From Thiomonas sp. FB-Cd (GTDB lineage Bacteria; Pseudomonadota; Gammaproteobacteria; Burkholderiales; Burkholderiaceae_C), in contig NZ_JPOE01000005.1 of the NCBI RefSeq assembly GCF_000733775.1, forward strand, positions 186,001 to 250,000: a DNA stretch of 64,000 nucleotides. The letters run 5' to 3'. Shown in pieces: positions 19,762 through 28,616 of this stretch. Positions within the stretch are counted from its first letter, which is position 1; the number at the start of each line of letters is the position of its first letter. Below the pieces are notes generated by a model. It was not told where the DNA came from. It worked only from the letters and a program-made list of their open reading frames with translations, and ran no database searches. The position numbers and the translations under genes were made by a program.

Positions 19762-20733
19762 CTAGATGTCAAGGACGAGGCGAGGTGTCCGGGCGCGTGA
19801 GCAACATGGGAGAAAGCAATCGTTTTGCCGTTTCTCATCCGCGGTTAGGTAGGCGTCGCGATGATCGGGCATTCCAGCGACGATGCGTGTCAGGCAGGTG
19901 CCACAAACGCCTTGTTCGCAAGACGTCGGGATCTCAATCCCATCCTCCGCCAATGCCTGCACAACGGTCTTGCCGGGCGACACTGCAATAACGCGCCCGG
20001 AGGTGGCAAGTTCGACCTCAAAGGCCGTATCCGTCGAATGGTCCTGCGCGCCTGCGGCGAAGTACTCGGCATGCAACCGCTCTTCCGGCCAACCAGCCGC
20101 ACGTGCTGCATCGAGCACGAATTCCATGAAGCCCTTGGGACCACAGACATACACGTGTGTTCCGGTCGCCGCTTTGGCCAGCACCTTGACGACGTCAAGT
20201 CGCTGCTCCGCGGGCCCATCGTCAAAATGAAACCGCACCCTCGGTGCAAACGCACCTGAGGCGAGGAGATCGGCAAAAGCCGTCCGGCCACGACTCCGCG
20301 TGCAGTAATGCAACGTAAAGTCGCCGCCACTGGTCGTCAGCTGCTCGGCCATACACAGCAGCGGCGTCACGCCGATGCCTCCAGCCATCAGCAAGCTGTG
20401 CTGCGCATCTGGATGCAGCTCGAAGTGGCTTTTCGCGTGGCTGATGCGCAGGATATCCCCCACATGGACGTCGTCATGCATGCCGGCTGACCCACCGCGC
20501 GAAGCGGGCTCACGCAGGACGGCAATGCGGTAGCGATGGGTCTCCGATGGGTGATTGACCAGCGAGTATTGGCGAACCAGACCACTTCGGACTTGCACGT
20601 CGATGTGCGAGCCTGCCGTAAATGGGGGCAAGTCGCTTCCATCCACGCTGGCCAACTCGAAGCTGCAAATGTCGATGGCTTCTGGTGTCTTGGCCGCGAC
20701 GCGTACGGTCAATTCTGGAATTTGGGCAGTCAT
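19762..20733 (-). CDS. vanB: vanillate O-demethylase reductase subunit
   Basis: A 323-residue phthalate-dioxygenase-reductase-type protein that passes electrons from NAD(P)H through FMN and a plant-type [2Fe-2S] centre to VanA. Order of domains: flavin-binding barrel (RQYSLVNHPSETHRYRIAV), NAD-binding fold (LLMAGGIGVTPLLCMAEQL, VYVCGPKGFM) and C-terminal ferredoxin with cysteines in SCEQGVCGTC and CFLPCC. It is convergent with the amidohydrolase and is separated from vanA by vanR, an unusual split: vanA lies on the opposite strand across the vanR gene. vanB follows vanR on the same strand (60 bp gap), so it may be transcribed with the regulator. Confidence 0.94.
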   Translation of the reverse strand: MTAQIPELTVRVAAKTPEAIDICSFELASVDGSDLPPFTAGSHIDVQVRSGLVRQYSLVNHPSETHRYRIAVLREPASRGGSAGMHDDVHVGDILRISHAKSHFELHPDAQHSLLMAGGIGVTPLLCMAEQLTTSGGDFTLHYCTRSRGRTAFADLLASGAFAPRVRFHFDDGPAEQRLDVVKVLAKAATGTHVYVCGPKGFMEFVLDAARAAGWPEERLHAEYFAAGAQDHSTDTAFEVELATSGRVIAVSPGKTVVQALAEDGIEIPTSCEQGVCGTCLTRIVAGMPDHRDAYLTADEKRQNDCFLPCCSRARTPRLVLDI

Positions 20734-20793
20734 GGGTCTATGGGGGAAGCTGGATTTTGGGCGCCATGCGAAGCGCCTTTCGGCAAAGGACCG

Positions 20794-21558
20794 CTACGCC
20801 TTGTTAGCCCTTCGGCGGTGCGCTGGCTTGGGTGCTTGCGCCGCTGTGGCGCGCCTGGGGAGGGGAACGGCAATGGCGGACGACCCCTGCAAGCCAAACA
20901 GCTTGCCATAGCGCAGTCCGACGTAGGCGTGCTCGCGCATCAACATCTCGGCCCGCGCGCTCTCGCCACCACTCAGGGCCTCGAATATCAACACGTGCTG
21001 GAGTTGAGCGAAGTGCAGCTTCTGAAATTCGCGGTCAAGTGCGGAGGGGTCGATGATGATCGAATCCGATGATGCAAAGGGAAGATGATTGTTGCGTGCG
21101 ATTGCGTCGGCGATGGCCGTGCTGTCGGTCGCCCCGACGATCGTCTGATGGAACGCCAGATTGAGTGCGCTCCAGCCCGCAATGGATTGCTCGGTCAGCA
21201 CCCCGTCGCTCAGCAAAGCTGCGCCTTCGCCAAGGCACTCCTGAAGGCGCAAGCGAATCGCCGCGCTCATGCCGCGCTCGGCCAAGCGGCGTGCGGCCAA
21301 GCCTTCAAGCACGCCGCGAACCTCCAAGCCGCACAACACGTCCTCCTCCGAGAACTGGCGCACGACAAATCCGCGCGCACCGGCCCTCTGCAGCAGTCCT
21401 TCTTGCTCAAGAGTGCGAAAGGCTAAGCGCACTGGCGTGCGTGAGACGCCCAGCTCCTCGGCAACAGGAACCTCGGCAATCCGCACGCCTGGCGCGTAGC
21501 GGCCGTCCAGAATCAATTTCCGTAAGGTGGTGACGATGTGGATGCTGTCTTGACTCAC
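20794..21558 (-). CDS. vanR: GntR/FCD-family repressor of vanillate genes
   Basis: A 254-residue GntR regulator: N-terminal winged helix (about residues 8-72, ELGVSRTPVRLAFRTLEQEGLL) and a C-terminal FCD ligand-binding domain. The frame is open further upstream to a GTG at 21651, but that start would put both VanR-type operators inside the gene. The GTG at 21558 follows GAGGG and leaves the operators in the promoter, so I use it. Divergent from vanA and followed by vanB. By analogy with Caulobacter and Corynebacterium VanR it should repress vanA (and its own operon) until vanillate is present. Confidence 0.88.
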   Translation of the reverse strand: MSQDSIHIVTTLRKLILDGRYAPGVRIAEVPVAEELGVSRTPVRLAFRTLEQEGLLQRAGARGFVVRQFSEEDVLCGLEVRGVLEGLAARRLAERGMSAAIRLRLQECLGEGAALLSDGVLTEQSIAGWSALNLAFHQTIVGATDSTAIADAIARNNHLPFASSDSIIIDPSALDREFQKLHFAQLQHVLIFEALSGGESARAEMLMREHAYVGLRYGKLFGLQGSSAIAVPLPRRATAAQAPKPAHRRRANKA

Positions 21559-21574
21559 AGAGAAATTGACCCTC

Positions 21575-21586
21575 AATGGATCCAAT
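21575..21586. promoter_or_regulatory. VanR operator, copy 1
   Basis: AATGGATCCAAT differs by one base from the known VanR site ATTGGATCCAAT. It lies 17 bp upstream of the chosen vanR GTG. Confidence 0.75.
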
Positions 21587-21625
21587 TGATGGGTTTTTTG
21601 ACGATTTTTTGAAATTATGGTCCAC

Positions 21626-21637
21626 TTTGGATCCAAT
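21626..21637. promoter_or_regulatory. VanR operator, copy 2
   Basis: TTTGGATCCAAT differs by one base from ATTGGATCCAAT and is 51 bp from copy 1 (about five helical turns), which would allow cooperative binding. It lies 53 bp before the vanA start. Confidence 0.75.
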
Positions 21638-21690
21638 GACAACTGCGCCACAGATCATCAAAGCTGTGGCGCCCGAAAATGGAGGTGACA

Positions 21691-22734
21691 ATGTTTCCGA
21701 AGAATGCCTGGTACGTGGCTTGCACACGCAACGAGTTTGCTGACAAACCGCTTGGCCGCACCATCTGCGGAGAGCAGGTTGTGTTTTTCTGCGATGCCGA
21801 AGGGCAGGTGGCAGCGGTGGAAGATTTCTGTCCACACCGCGGTGCGCCCCTGTCGCTTGGGTTTGTGCGCGACGGCCGACTCGTATGCGGCTATCACGGC
21901 TTGGTCATGGGGCGTGACGGCAAACCCTGCAGCATGCCGTGTCAGCGCGTTCAGGGCTTTCCTGCAATTCGCAGCTATCCCGTTGTCGAGCGCTACGGTT
22001 TCGTGTGGATCTGGGTCGGTGACAAGGACTTGGCCGACCCGGCCAAGATCCACCACCTGCCTTGGGCCGAGAGCCCGGAATGGGCTTATGGCGGAGGGAT
22101 GTACCACATCAATTGCGACTACAGGCTCATGATTGACAACCTTATGGACCTCACACACGAGACCTATGTGCATGCGACGAGCATCGGCCAACAGGAGATT
22201 GAAGGCGCCGTTCCGACAACCAAAGTCGAGGGCGAGACGGTCATTACCAGCCGCCGGATGCACGGGATCATGCCCCCACCATTCTGGGCTGCGGCGCTGC
22301 GCTACAACGATTTAGCTGATGACGTCCCCTGCGACCGCTGGCAAATCTGCCGTTTCTACCCGCCGAGCCACGTGCTCATCGACGTCGGCGTTGCACATGC
22401 CGGAAAGGGCGGATATGACGCCGATCCTCGCCATAAGGCGTCAAGCATCGTGGTGGACTTCATCACTCCTGAAACGGAGACCACTCACTGGTACTTCTGG
22501 GGCATGGCACGCAACTTCAAGCCCAGCGATCCCGAACTTACCGAGCGCATTCGCGAAGGACAGGGGAAGATCTTCTCCGAAGACCGTGAAATGCTCGAGC
22601 GCCAGCAACGCAACCTCAGTGCGCATCCCCAGCGGCAATTGCTGAAATTGAACATCGATGCCGGCGGAGTTCAGGCGCGGCGCATCATTGATCGTGCAAT
22701 GGCCAGCGAGCGAGCGACCCCACCCGCACCCTGA
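21691..22734 (+). CDS. vanA: vanillate O-demethylase oxygenase subunit
   Basis: Rieske-type oxygenase of 347 residues that demethylates vanillate to protocatechuate and formaldehyde, with electrons from VanB. Rieske ligands are C47-x-H49 and C66-x2-H69 (FCPHRGAPLS, CGYHGL). The mononuclear iron site is in DNLMDLTHETYVH. The ATG at 21691 is chosen because GGAGGTGA lies just before it; an ATG four codons upstream lacks a ribosome-binding site. Controlled by two VanR sites in the divergent promoter. Closely related Rieske demethylases act on other methoxybenzoates, but the vanR/vanB context supports vanillate. Confidence 0.95.
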   Translation: MFPKNAWYVACTRNEFADKPLGRTICGEQVVFFCDAEGQVAAVEDFCPHRGAPLSLGFVRDGRLVCGYHGLVMGRDGKPCSMPCQRVQGFPAIRSYPVVERYGFVWIWVGDKDLADPAKIHHLPWAESPEWAYGGGMYHINCDYRLMIDNLMDLTHETYVHATSIGQQEIEGAVPTTKVEGETVITSRRMHGIMPPPFWAAALRYNDLADDVPCDRWQICRFYPPSHVLIDVGVAHAGKGGYDADPRHKASSIVVDFITPETETTHWYFWGMARNFKPSDPELTERIREGQGKIFSEDREMLERQQRNLSAHPQRQLLKLNIDAGGVQARRIIDRAMASERATPPAP

Positions 22735-23041
22735 CTGCCGCATGGCTCAAGCTTTGCACCTTCAAGGGGCCCAAGGAACCTCGGCGCGCCGACCGGTGTG
22801 CGGATGACCGAATTCGCCTTGGTCCCCACCATGCCACGGCAAGGCCGAGGCGAGCAAGGCGAACCGGATGTCACTGCATCGACGACGCCGCGCCGTGCTG
22901 CGGCTGGCGCCAAGGTTTGCCGGTGCCGAACACTCGTGCGTGCAATGGCGTGATGGATTCTGGGCCAAGCCCGCTGCTCGGGGCGCATCAACCGCTCCTG
23001 TCGGTCTCCGCTACAGTGAAGCTGTGACTCTCGCAACCGGC
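22735..23041. other. intergenic stretch between vanA and the MarR gene
   Basis: No gene is supported. The MarR frame remains open back to 22868, but the upstream residues are Arg/Ala-rich without family similarity. No clear terminator or operator was recognised. Confidence 0.4.
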
Positions 23042-23527
23042 ATGTCCACAAACGACAAACCTAAAGCTGCCAACGCCAAGCAGCCCGTGGTGGCGCCCAC
23101 TGGCATCGACCATGCGTGCCTTGCTCACGTTCTCGGCTATCAACTGGCGCGCGCTTCAGTTTTCACCCGCAATGCGTTCAACCATGCCATTGGCGAGCCC
23201 ATGCAGCTTCGGCCGGTCGAATTCACGATCCTTGAGCTCATCGCTCACAATGCATCGGCAACGCAAAAACAGTTGGCCAGCGCACTCTCCATGACGGCCC
23301 CGGGAATGACGGTGCTATTAGACCGTCTGGAGGAGCGCGGCCTGATCAAACGCGAGCGCAACGAGTCGGACAAGCGGTCCCAATTCATTCGCCCCAGCGC
23401 AAGCGGAAAACAACTGGCAAAGCGCGCTTACGAGGCCTCCCTCCGCATGGAGCAAGACCTTCTGCTGCGGCTTTCGTACGCCGAGCGAGCCATGTTGTTC
23501 GAATTACTTGGCAAGCTTCGCAGCTAG
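23042..23527 (+). CDS. MarR-family regulator, probably of the hydroxycinnamate genes
   Basis: A 161-residue MarR-type regulator with the winged helix at about residues 55-120 (ATQKQLASALSMTAPGMTVLLDRLEERGLIKRERNESDKRSQFIRPSASG), including the D-x-R wing motif. The ATG at 23042 gives a normal MarR length; a GTG at 23024 is possible. It is convergent with the SDR gene (18 bp between stops). Hydroxycinnamate catabolism is commonly repressed by MarR proteins (FerC, FerR, HcaR, CouR) that respond to the CoA thioester, so the palindrome at 18780-18803 is a plausible target. Confidence 0.85.
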   Translation: MSTNDKPKAANAKQPVVAPTGIDHACLAHVLGYQLARASVFTRNAFNHAIGEPMQLRPVEFTILELIAHNASATQKQLASALSMTAPGMTVLLDRLEERGLIKRERNESDKRSQFIRPSASGKQLAKRAYEASLRMEQDLLLRLSYAERAMLFELLGKLRS

Positions 23528-23545
23528 CGCACGTAGGCACGGCAG

Positions 23546-24325
23546 TTACTCGAATCCGTATGTATGCGTCAACACATGCGCATACATGCCACCATCGCAC
23601 GGGATATTGCTACCTCGAATCCAGGCACTTTGCGGCGAACAAAGGAACGCAACCAGCGGCGCGACATCCGCGGGCGTGCCGGGTCGATCCATCACCTTCA
23701 TGTCCTCCTCGGCACGCGCGCCCAAGGTCTTGAGAAAGTCGTCGAGGATTGGCGTCTGCACGGGCCCAGGGCTCACGCAGTTCATGCGAATGCCGCGATC
23801 GCGCCACGTCCATCGGTTAAGCATGGTCCACACGACGAGTGTTTCCTTGGACAAGAAATAGCACCGCGCGTCGTCGACTCGATGTTCGCGGCAATAATCA
23901 TCGAGACCGTCAAAATCACGCAGCGCGATGAGTGCCTTGATTGCCGGCGCCGCCTGGGGCCATCCCAGACCTGCAAGGGACGCCAGGTTGACAATCGATG
24001 CACCGTCGTTGAACCGTCCGCTCATCGCTTCCGTGAAGGCACGCAATCCGAGAAAGTTCACTCGCAGCACCGCTTCGGCGCCGCGCGTCGGTGGAAGACC
24101 TGCAATGTTGCACAGCGCATCGATTCCCGGCCCAATCTCCTTGGCGGCCGCTTCGATCGAAGCGGGATCGGCTAAATCCGCCGCAACAAAGCGGTCGACA
24201 CCCGCCGCCGGATTCCGATCGACACCGACGACCGTTGCACCACACGCCTTGAGATATTGAGCGGTTTGCGCGCCAATCCCGGAGGCAGCGCCCGTGACCA
24301 CCACTGTTTTTCCACGCAGTTGCAT
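23546..24325 (-). CDS. calA: short-chain dehydrogenase, coniferyl-alcohol-dehydrogenase-like
   Basis: A 259-residue NAD-dependent SDR: cofactor motif TGAASGIG (residues 11-18), NIAG, catalytic Y-x3-K in CYFLSKE, and a C-terminus (MNCVSPGPVQTPILDDF, WIRGSNIPCDGG) closely resembling Pseudomonas coniferyl alcohol dehydrogenase CalA, which oxidises coniferyl alcohol to coniferyl aldehyde. The ATG at 24325 follows GGGAGGT. It lies 28 bp downstream of the vanillin-dehydrogenase-like gene on the same strand. An alternative given the nearby fcs and hydrolase genes is a 3-hydroxyacyl-CoA dehydrogenase of a beta-oxidative ferulate route. Confidence 0.78.
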   Translation of the reverse strand: MQLRGKTVVVTGAASGIGAQTAQYLKACGATVVGVDRNPAAGVDRFVAADLADPASIEAAAKEIGPGIDALCNIAGLPPTRGAEAVLRVNFLGLRAFTEAMSGRFNDGASIVNLASLAGLGWPQAAPAIKALIALRDFDGLDDYCREHRVDDARCYFLSKETLVVWTMLNRWTWRDRGIRMNCVSPGPVQTPILDDFLKTLGARAEEDMKVMDRPGTPADVAPLVAFLCSPQSAWIRGSNIPCDGGMYAHVLTHTYGFE

Positions 24326-24353
24326 CACCCGACCTCCCGGAACGGTGCCGTCA

Positions 24354-25805
24354 TCAGAACGGATAATGGCGAGGCGTCGTCTGCACGGTAATCCAGCGGA
24401 GCTCTGTGAATTCGTGAATGCCGGCCTTGCCACCAAATCGCCCATAGCCACTGGCCTTGACGCCGCCAAATGGCATCTGCGCCTCGTCGTGAACCGTCGG
24501 GCCATTGACGTGGCAGATCCCGGATTGAATGCGCCCGGCCACGTTCATCGCGCGTCCCACGTCACGCCCAAATACGGCGGCTGAGAGGCCATATTCGCTA
24601 TCGTTGGCACAAGCAATTGCCGCTTCAAGACCATTGACGCGAACAATCGGCTTCACCGGTCCGAATGATTCTTGACTGAAGATGTGCATTTCGGGCGTGA
24701 CGTGATCAAGCAACGTTGCAGGCATCAACGTGCTGTCTGCTTTACCCCCACACACCAATTTCGCCCCCTTGGCCAAGGCATCATCGATCAACGCGTTGCA
24801 GCGCTCAACCGTCGTCATATCGACAACGGAGCCGAGCACAACCGGTCCCTTCCGCGGATCCCCGAGCGGCAGGCCGTTTGCCTTGGTGGCGAGGCGCGTG
24901 ACGAACTCATCGGCGATCTTGCTGTCGACGATGATGCGCTCAGTCGACATGCAGATCTGCCCGGAATTGGCGAAGGCACCAAATGCCGCTGCGTTGACCG
25001 CAGCGTCAATATCCGCATCGTCAAGAATCACCAGTGGCGCCTTGCCACCGAGTTCAAGCACGACGGGTTTGAGATATTTGGCACACATCGACGCGATAAT
25101 CTTTCCGACGCGCGTCGAGCCCGTGAAATTCACCCGGCGCACTGCGGGATGGGCGATCATCGCCTCCACCACCAAAGGGGCATCAGACGGCGCGTTGGTC
25201 ACAAAATTCACCACTCCCGGTGGTAGGCCTGCGTCCTGCAGCGCCTCAACGATCAGCCCGTGCGTGGCAGGGCACAATTCAGACCCTTTCATGACCACCG
25301 TATTGCCACATGCCAAGGGCACTGCAACCGCCCGCACCCCAAGAATGATGGGTGCATTCCAAGGCGCCATCCCAAGCACAACTCCAGCCGGTTGCCGCAG
25401 TGCCATCGCGAGACTTCCAGGAACATCGGACGGGATCACTTCACCGCTGATCTGGGTTGTCAATGCCGCCGCTTCCAGCAACATGCCGGCTGCAAGGTGC
25501 ACGTTAAAGCCGGCCCAAAGGGCAGATCCACCGGTTTCGGCTGCGACGGCCAGAGCAAACGCGTCGGCCTTCGCCTCCAGAGCATGCGCGGCCTTCATCA
25601 AAAGCGCGCGGCGTTCGCTGGGACCCGTCGCTGACCAAGCTGGGAAAGCGCGCGCCGCCGCATCGACCGCCGCAACGGCGTCTGCGGCTGTGGCCGCTGG
25701 CGCCGTCGTGGCCACACTGCCGTCCAGGGGGTTGCGGCGCTCAAAGGTTGCGCCACCGCTTGCCTGGATGTGCTTGCCGTCGACCAGCATCGAGATTGTG
25801 CTCAT
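24354..25805 (-). CDS. vdh: aldehyde dehydrogenase, probably vanillin dehydrogenase
   Basis: A 483-residue NAD(P)-dependent aldehyde dehydrogenase of the vanillin/salicylaldehyde dehydrogenase group. Catalytic Cys is in NSGQICMSTERI, the general-base Glu in LELGGKAPLV, and the cofactor loop in FTGSTRVGK. Expected to oxidise vanillin (possibly also coniferyl aldehyde or 4-hydroxybenzaldehyde) to the acid. It follows the Liv-type permease gene by 117 bp on the same strand and precedes the CalA-like SDR, so transporter and aldehyde/alcohol oxidation may be co-transcribed. Confidence 0.86.
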   Translation of the reverse strand: MSTISMLVDGKHIQASGGATFERRNPLDGSVATTAPAATAADAVAAVDAAARAFPAWSATGPSERRALLMKAAHALEAKADAFALAVAAETGGSALWAGFNVHLAAGMLLEAAALTTQISGEVIPSDVPGSLAMALRQPAGVVLGMAPWNAPIILGVRAVAVPLACGNTVVMKGSELCPATHGLIVEALQDAGLPPGVVNFVTNAPSDAPLVVEAMIAHPAVRRVNFTGSTRVGKIIASMCAKYLKPVVLELGGKAPLVILDDADIDAAVNAAAFGAFANSGQICMSTERIIVDSKIADEFVTRLATKANGLPLGDPRKGPVVLGSVVDMTTVERCNALIDDALAKGAKLVCGGKADSTLMPATLLDHVTPEMHIFSQESFGPVKPIVRVNGLEAAIACANDSEYGLSAAVFGRDVGRAMNVAGRIQSGICHVNGPTVHDEAQMPFGGVKASGYGRFGGKAGIHEFTELRWITVQTTPRHYPF

Positions 25806-25922
25806 GATTGTCTCCTTTTAGGCTAAGTGCGGGCGGACGAGTCGCCCCAATTGTGTATTCGGTCCCGTGCAGCCGATGCGCCCGCTACTGCTGGCGCCAA
25901 GAGCTTCAAGACTTCTCGCAAT

Positions 25923-26972
25923 CTACTCTGACTGTTGAGATAGCGCCTTCGCACCCACCTTGCGCCGGGGAAACCGGAGGTGGTACCCGATTGGAATAAG
26001 GCGCAAGGAAAACCTTGCTTCCACCGCACCCCAGATGCCTCTGGGGAATCCCAAGGCGAAACCAATGGCCAAAACGCCCAGTCCGATCAGGTAAGCCACC
26101 CCCGTTGCGCCGAAATATGTCTCCGCGATGAAAAAGATAATGGCTCCGATGATCGGGCCCTCGAACGTACCAAGCCCGCCTACGATCGTCATGAACAGCA
26201 TGAATGCCGTCCACTGGGGGCTGAAGAATGCTCGCGGCTGAAATGTGATTGACGCCGCCAGCCACAAGGCGCCACCTGCAGCGCACCCAATGGCCGACAG
26301 GAAAAAGAGCACGTGCTTGGTGCGAAAGACGTTGACCCCAATGGAGGCGGCCGCCGTTTCATCATCGCGGACCGCCTGCAAAGACGCGCCGATCCGACCG
26401 CGCAAGAGGAAGAACAACACACAAAGCAAGACGACCATGAAAGCCAGAGCCATCCAATAGTTGTCCGCCCTTCGTACGGCGGGAGAAAAGCTGTTCATCG
26501 CAATCAGCGACGTTCCCGTCTCGCCTTGGACAGTGGGATCGATGGTGACGAGCAGGTGCAGCAACTCCGACAGGACCCACATCCCGATTGCAAACTCGCC
26601 GCCGCGCAACTTGAGCATGAACTGGCCGATCGGGATCGATAGCAGTCCGACGACAAATGCCGCCAAAACGACAGCGACGTAGACATTCACGCCGGCATTG
26701 GACAAACGGATCAGCGCATAGGCCCCGAGTCCGAGAAACGCCTGTTGCCCGATCGATACCAGTCCACCGTACCCTGCCAGGGCGTTCCACATGGACGCAA
26801 GCAGGATGTAAATGAAAAGAGTCGTCAGGCGGTCAATGATTTCAGGACGGAAAATGAGCGGGCCAAATGCCAGTGCGGCAATCACCAAGCCGGAAATCGC
26901 CGTGAACAAGGCAGCTTGCGGGGTCCAGCGCAGGACCTTCACGTCCTGCGCCGACAGAGAAGTCTGGCTCAT
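25923..26972 (-). CDS. branched-chain-type ABC permease, LivM-like
   Basis: A 349-residue inner-membrane permease with about ten predicted helices and the family motifs YGGLVSIGQQAFLGLGAYA and FMTIVGGLGTFEGPIIGAIIF. The ATG at 26972 overlaps the stop of the LivH-like gene (ATGA), indicating coupling. Part of a five-gene HAAT-type importer. Position amid lignin-aromatic genes suggests that the cargo is an aromatic acid rather than branched-chain amino acids; this is inferred from context. Confidence 0.92.
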   Translation of the reverse strand: MSQTSLSAQDVKVLRWTPQAALFTAISGLVIAALAFGPLIFRPEIIDRLTTLFIYILLASMWNALAGYGGLVSIGQQAFLGLGAYALIRLSNAGVNVYVAVVLAAFVVGLLSIPIGQFMLKLRGGEFAIGMWVLSELLHLLVTIDPTVQGETGTSLIAMNSFSPAVRRADNYWMALAFMVVLLCVLFFLLRGRIGASLQAVRDDETAAASIGVNVFRTKHVLFFLSAIGCAAGGALWLAASITFQPRAFFSPQWTAFMLFMTIVGGLGTFEGPIIGAIIFFIAETYFGATGVAYLIGLGVLAIGFALGFPRGIWGAVEARFSLRLIPIGYHLRFPRRKVGAKALSQQSE

Positions 26973-27886
26973 GCTGAGACTGCCTTCCGACGAAGTGTGA
27001 GTATGCGGCGCAGAGTAGCTGGCGACTTCAAATGCCCCCTGTAAACGCGCAGCACAAGGATGATCAAAAACACCGCATGGCCAGCGATCAGGAAACCGAG
27101 CGGATTGATTTGTGCGCCAAGACTCTGGGCGATACCAAGTACCACGCCGCCTAAGAGAGTGCCCCATAGCGAGCCGACACCGCCAATGACCACCGTTTCA
27201 AAGGCAAAGATCAATTGGGTCTGGCCCGTGTAGGGCGAAAAGGTTCCGCGCATTGCAAGAAAAAATCCCGCAACGGTAATGAGCATGAGGGAGATCGCGG
27301 CAGCCGCCGAGTACACGCTGCGCGCGTCGATCCCCACCAGCTCCACGGCATCTGGATCTTCCGCCGTTGCACGGATCGCCCGACCCAACGCCGTGTATGA
27401 CAGCACCATCTGCAAACCACCGAGCACCAGAAGCGCGCTGGCAAAGGTCAGCGCGTCCAGTTGCGAAACGTACAGATCGCTGACCACATTCCAACTGCCA
27501 TAGGAAAGCGCGCCAATGTTTGGCGCAAGGGACTGGCTGTCCGCCCCATACCGCAGAAAGAGAAGGTTATCAATCACAATCGACAGACCAAAGGTCGCCA
27601 GGATTGGAATCAACCCACCTCCACGCAAACTGCGCTGAAGCATTAGCCTGTTGAGCCACCATCCCAAGACCGCCATCACCGGCAGCGCCAACAGAAGTGC
27701 CCACGCCACATTGAGGCCCAGCCAATTGGCAAGGCCCAAGATGACGTAGGCTGCCAAAATGGCCAGACTGCCGTGTGCCAGGTTGACGATCCTCATGACG
27801 CCGAACAGGAAGGAGAGCCCACTGGCAAGGATGGCGTAGTAGCCCCCTAAGAAAATACCTTGGATAACTTGATTGATCAGGTCCAT
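26969..27886 (-). CDS. branched-chain-type ABC permease, LivH-like
   Basis: A 305-residue permease with about eight helices and the signature FGVMRIVNLAHGSLAILAAYV plus VGIDARSVYSAAAAIS. The ATG at 27886 (MDLINQVIQGIFLGGYYAI) is the usual family start; the open frame upstream runs back over the livF-like gene and is not used. Partner of the LivM-like protein in the importer membrane pore. Confidence 0.93.
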   Translation of the reverse strand: MDLINQVIQGIFLGGYYAILASGLSFLFGVMRIVNLAHGSLAILAAYVILGLANWLGLNVAWALLLALPVMAVLGWWLNRLMLQRSLRGGGLIPILATFGLSIVIDNLLFLRYGADSQSLAPNIGALSYGSWNVVSDLYVSQLDALTFASALLVLGGLQMVLSYTALGRAIRATAEDPDAVELVGIDARSVYSAAAAISLMLITVAGFFLAMRGTFSPYTGQTQLIFAFETVVIGGVGSLWGTLLGGVVLGIAQSLGAQINPLGFLIAGHAVFLIILVLRVYRGHLKSPATLRRILTLRRKAVSA

Positions 27887-27890
27887 GGGC

Positions 27891-28616
27891 TTAATGATTC
27901 GCTTGCTCTTGGCTGCGCGCCAAACCGAAGTAGGCATCCATGATCTCTTCACGCGACACATCGTCACGCTCGCCTTGAAGCGGAATATTGCCCTCAAGCA
28001 TGCAAATAACGCGCTTCGAAACGGCCAATGCACGCGTTAGATCTTGCTCCACCAAGACGATTGTCGTCCCTGCAGAGATCAGGGTTTGCAAAGATTGGTA
28101 GACCTGATCGACGGCGATTGGAGAAAGGCCCAATGAAATCTCGTCAAGCAGCAAAAGCCGGGGATTCGTCATCAGGGCCCTTGCAATGGATACAGCCTGT
28201 TGCTGTCCTCCCGAGAGTTGTCCTGCCAACGATTTGAGCTTGGGACGTAATTGTGGGAAGGCGTCGAGCACAGAATCAAAATTCCATTGCCCTTTGCGCG
28301 CTCGCATCCCGGCGACCTCGAGGTTTTCTTCAACGGTCATGCCACCGAAAAGGCGCCGGCCCTCCGGAACCATCGCGATTCCCAGACCGACGCGTTTGTA
28401 TGCGCGTATCGCAGTGATGTCATAACCATCGAAAACCACATGACCGCCGTGCACGGGGTGAACCCCCGCAATCGTGCGCAACAAAGTCGTTTTGCCGGCC
28501 CCGTTCGCCCCCACAAGAGCAACGACATCACCCTGGTTGCATGAAAAGCTGACCGAGCGCACCGCCTTCAGTAAGCCATACCGCGCGTCCAAGGCCTTGA
28601 CAGACAGCAGGGTCAT
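27891..28616 (-). CDS. ABC transporter ATPase, LivF-like
   Basis: A 241-residue ATPase: Walker A GANGAGKTT, signature LSGGQQQ, Walker B LLLLDEISLGLSP and switch His replaced by the LivF-type VEQD motif. It overlaps the livG-like gene upstream (stop/start overlap at 28613-28616) and lies four bases before the livH-like gene. Energises the importer together with the LivG-like ATPase. Confidence 0.94.
   Translation of the reverse strand: MTLLSVKALDARYGLLKAVRSVSFSCNQGDVVALVGANGAGKTTLLRTIAGVHPVHGGHVVFDGYDITAIRAYKRVGLGIAMVPEGRRLFGGMTVEENLEVAGMRARKGQWNFDSVLDAFPQLRPKLKSLAGQLSGGQQQAVSIARALMTNPRLLLLDEISLGLSPIAVDQVYQSLQTLISAGTTIVLVEQDLTRALAVSKRVICMLEGNIPLQGERDDVSREEIMDAYFGLARSQEQANH

Noticed and set aside
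24730..25821. 363-codon plus-strand open frame
   Set aside because: Ser/Ala/Thr-rich antisense shadow of the vanillin-dehydrogenase-like gene.
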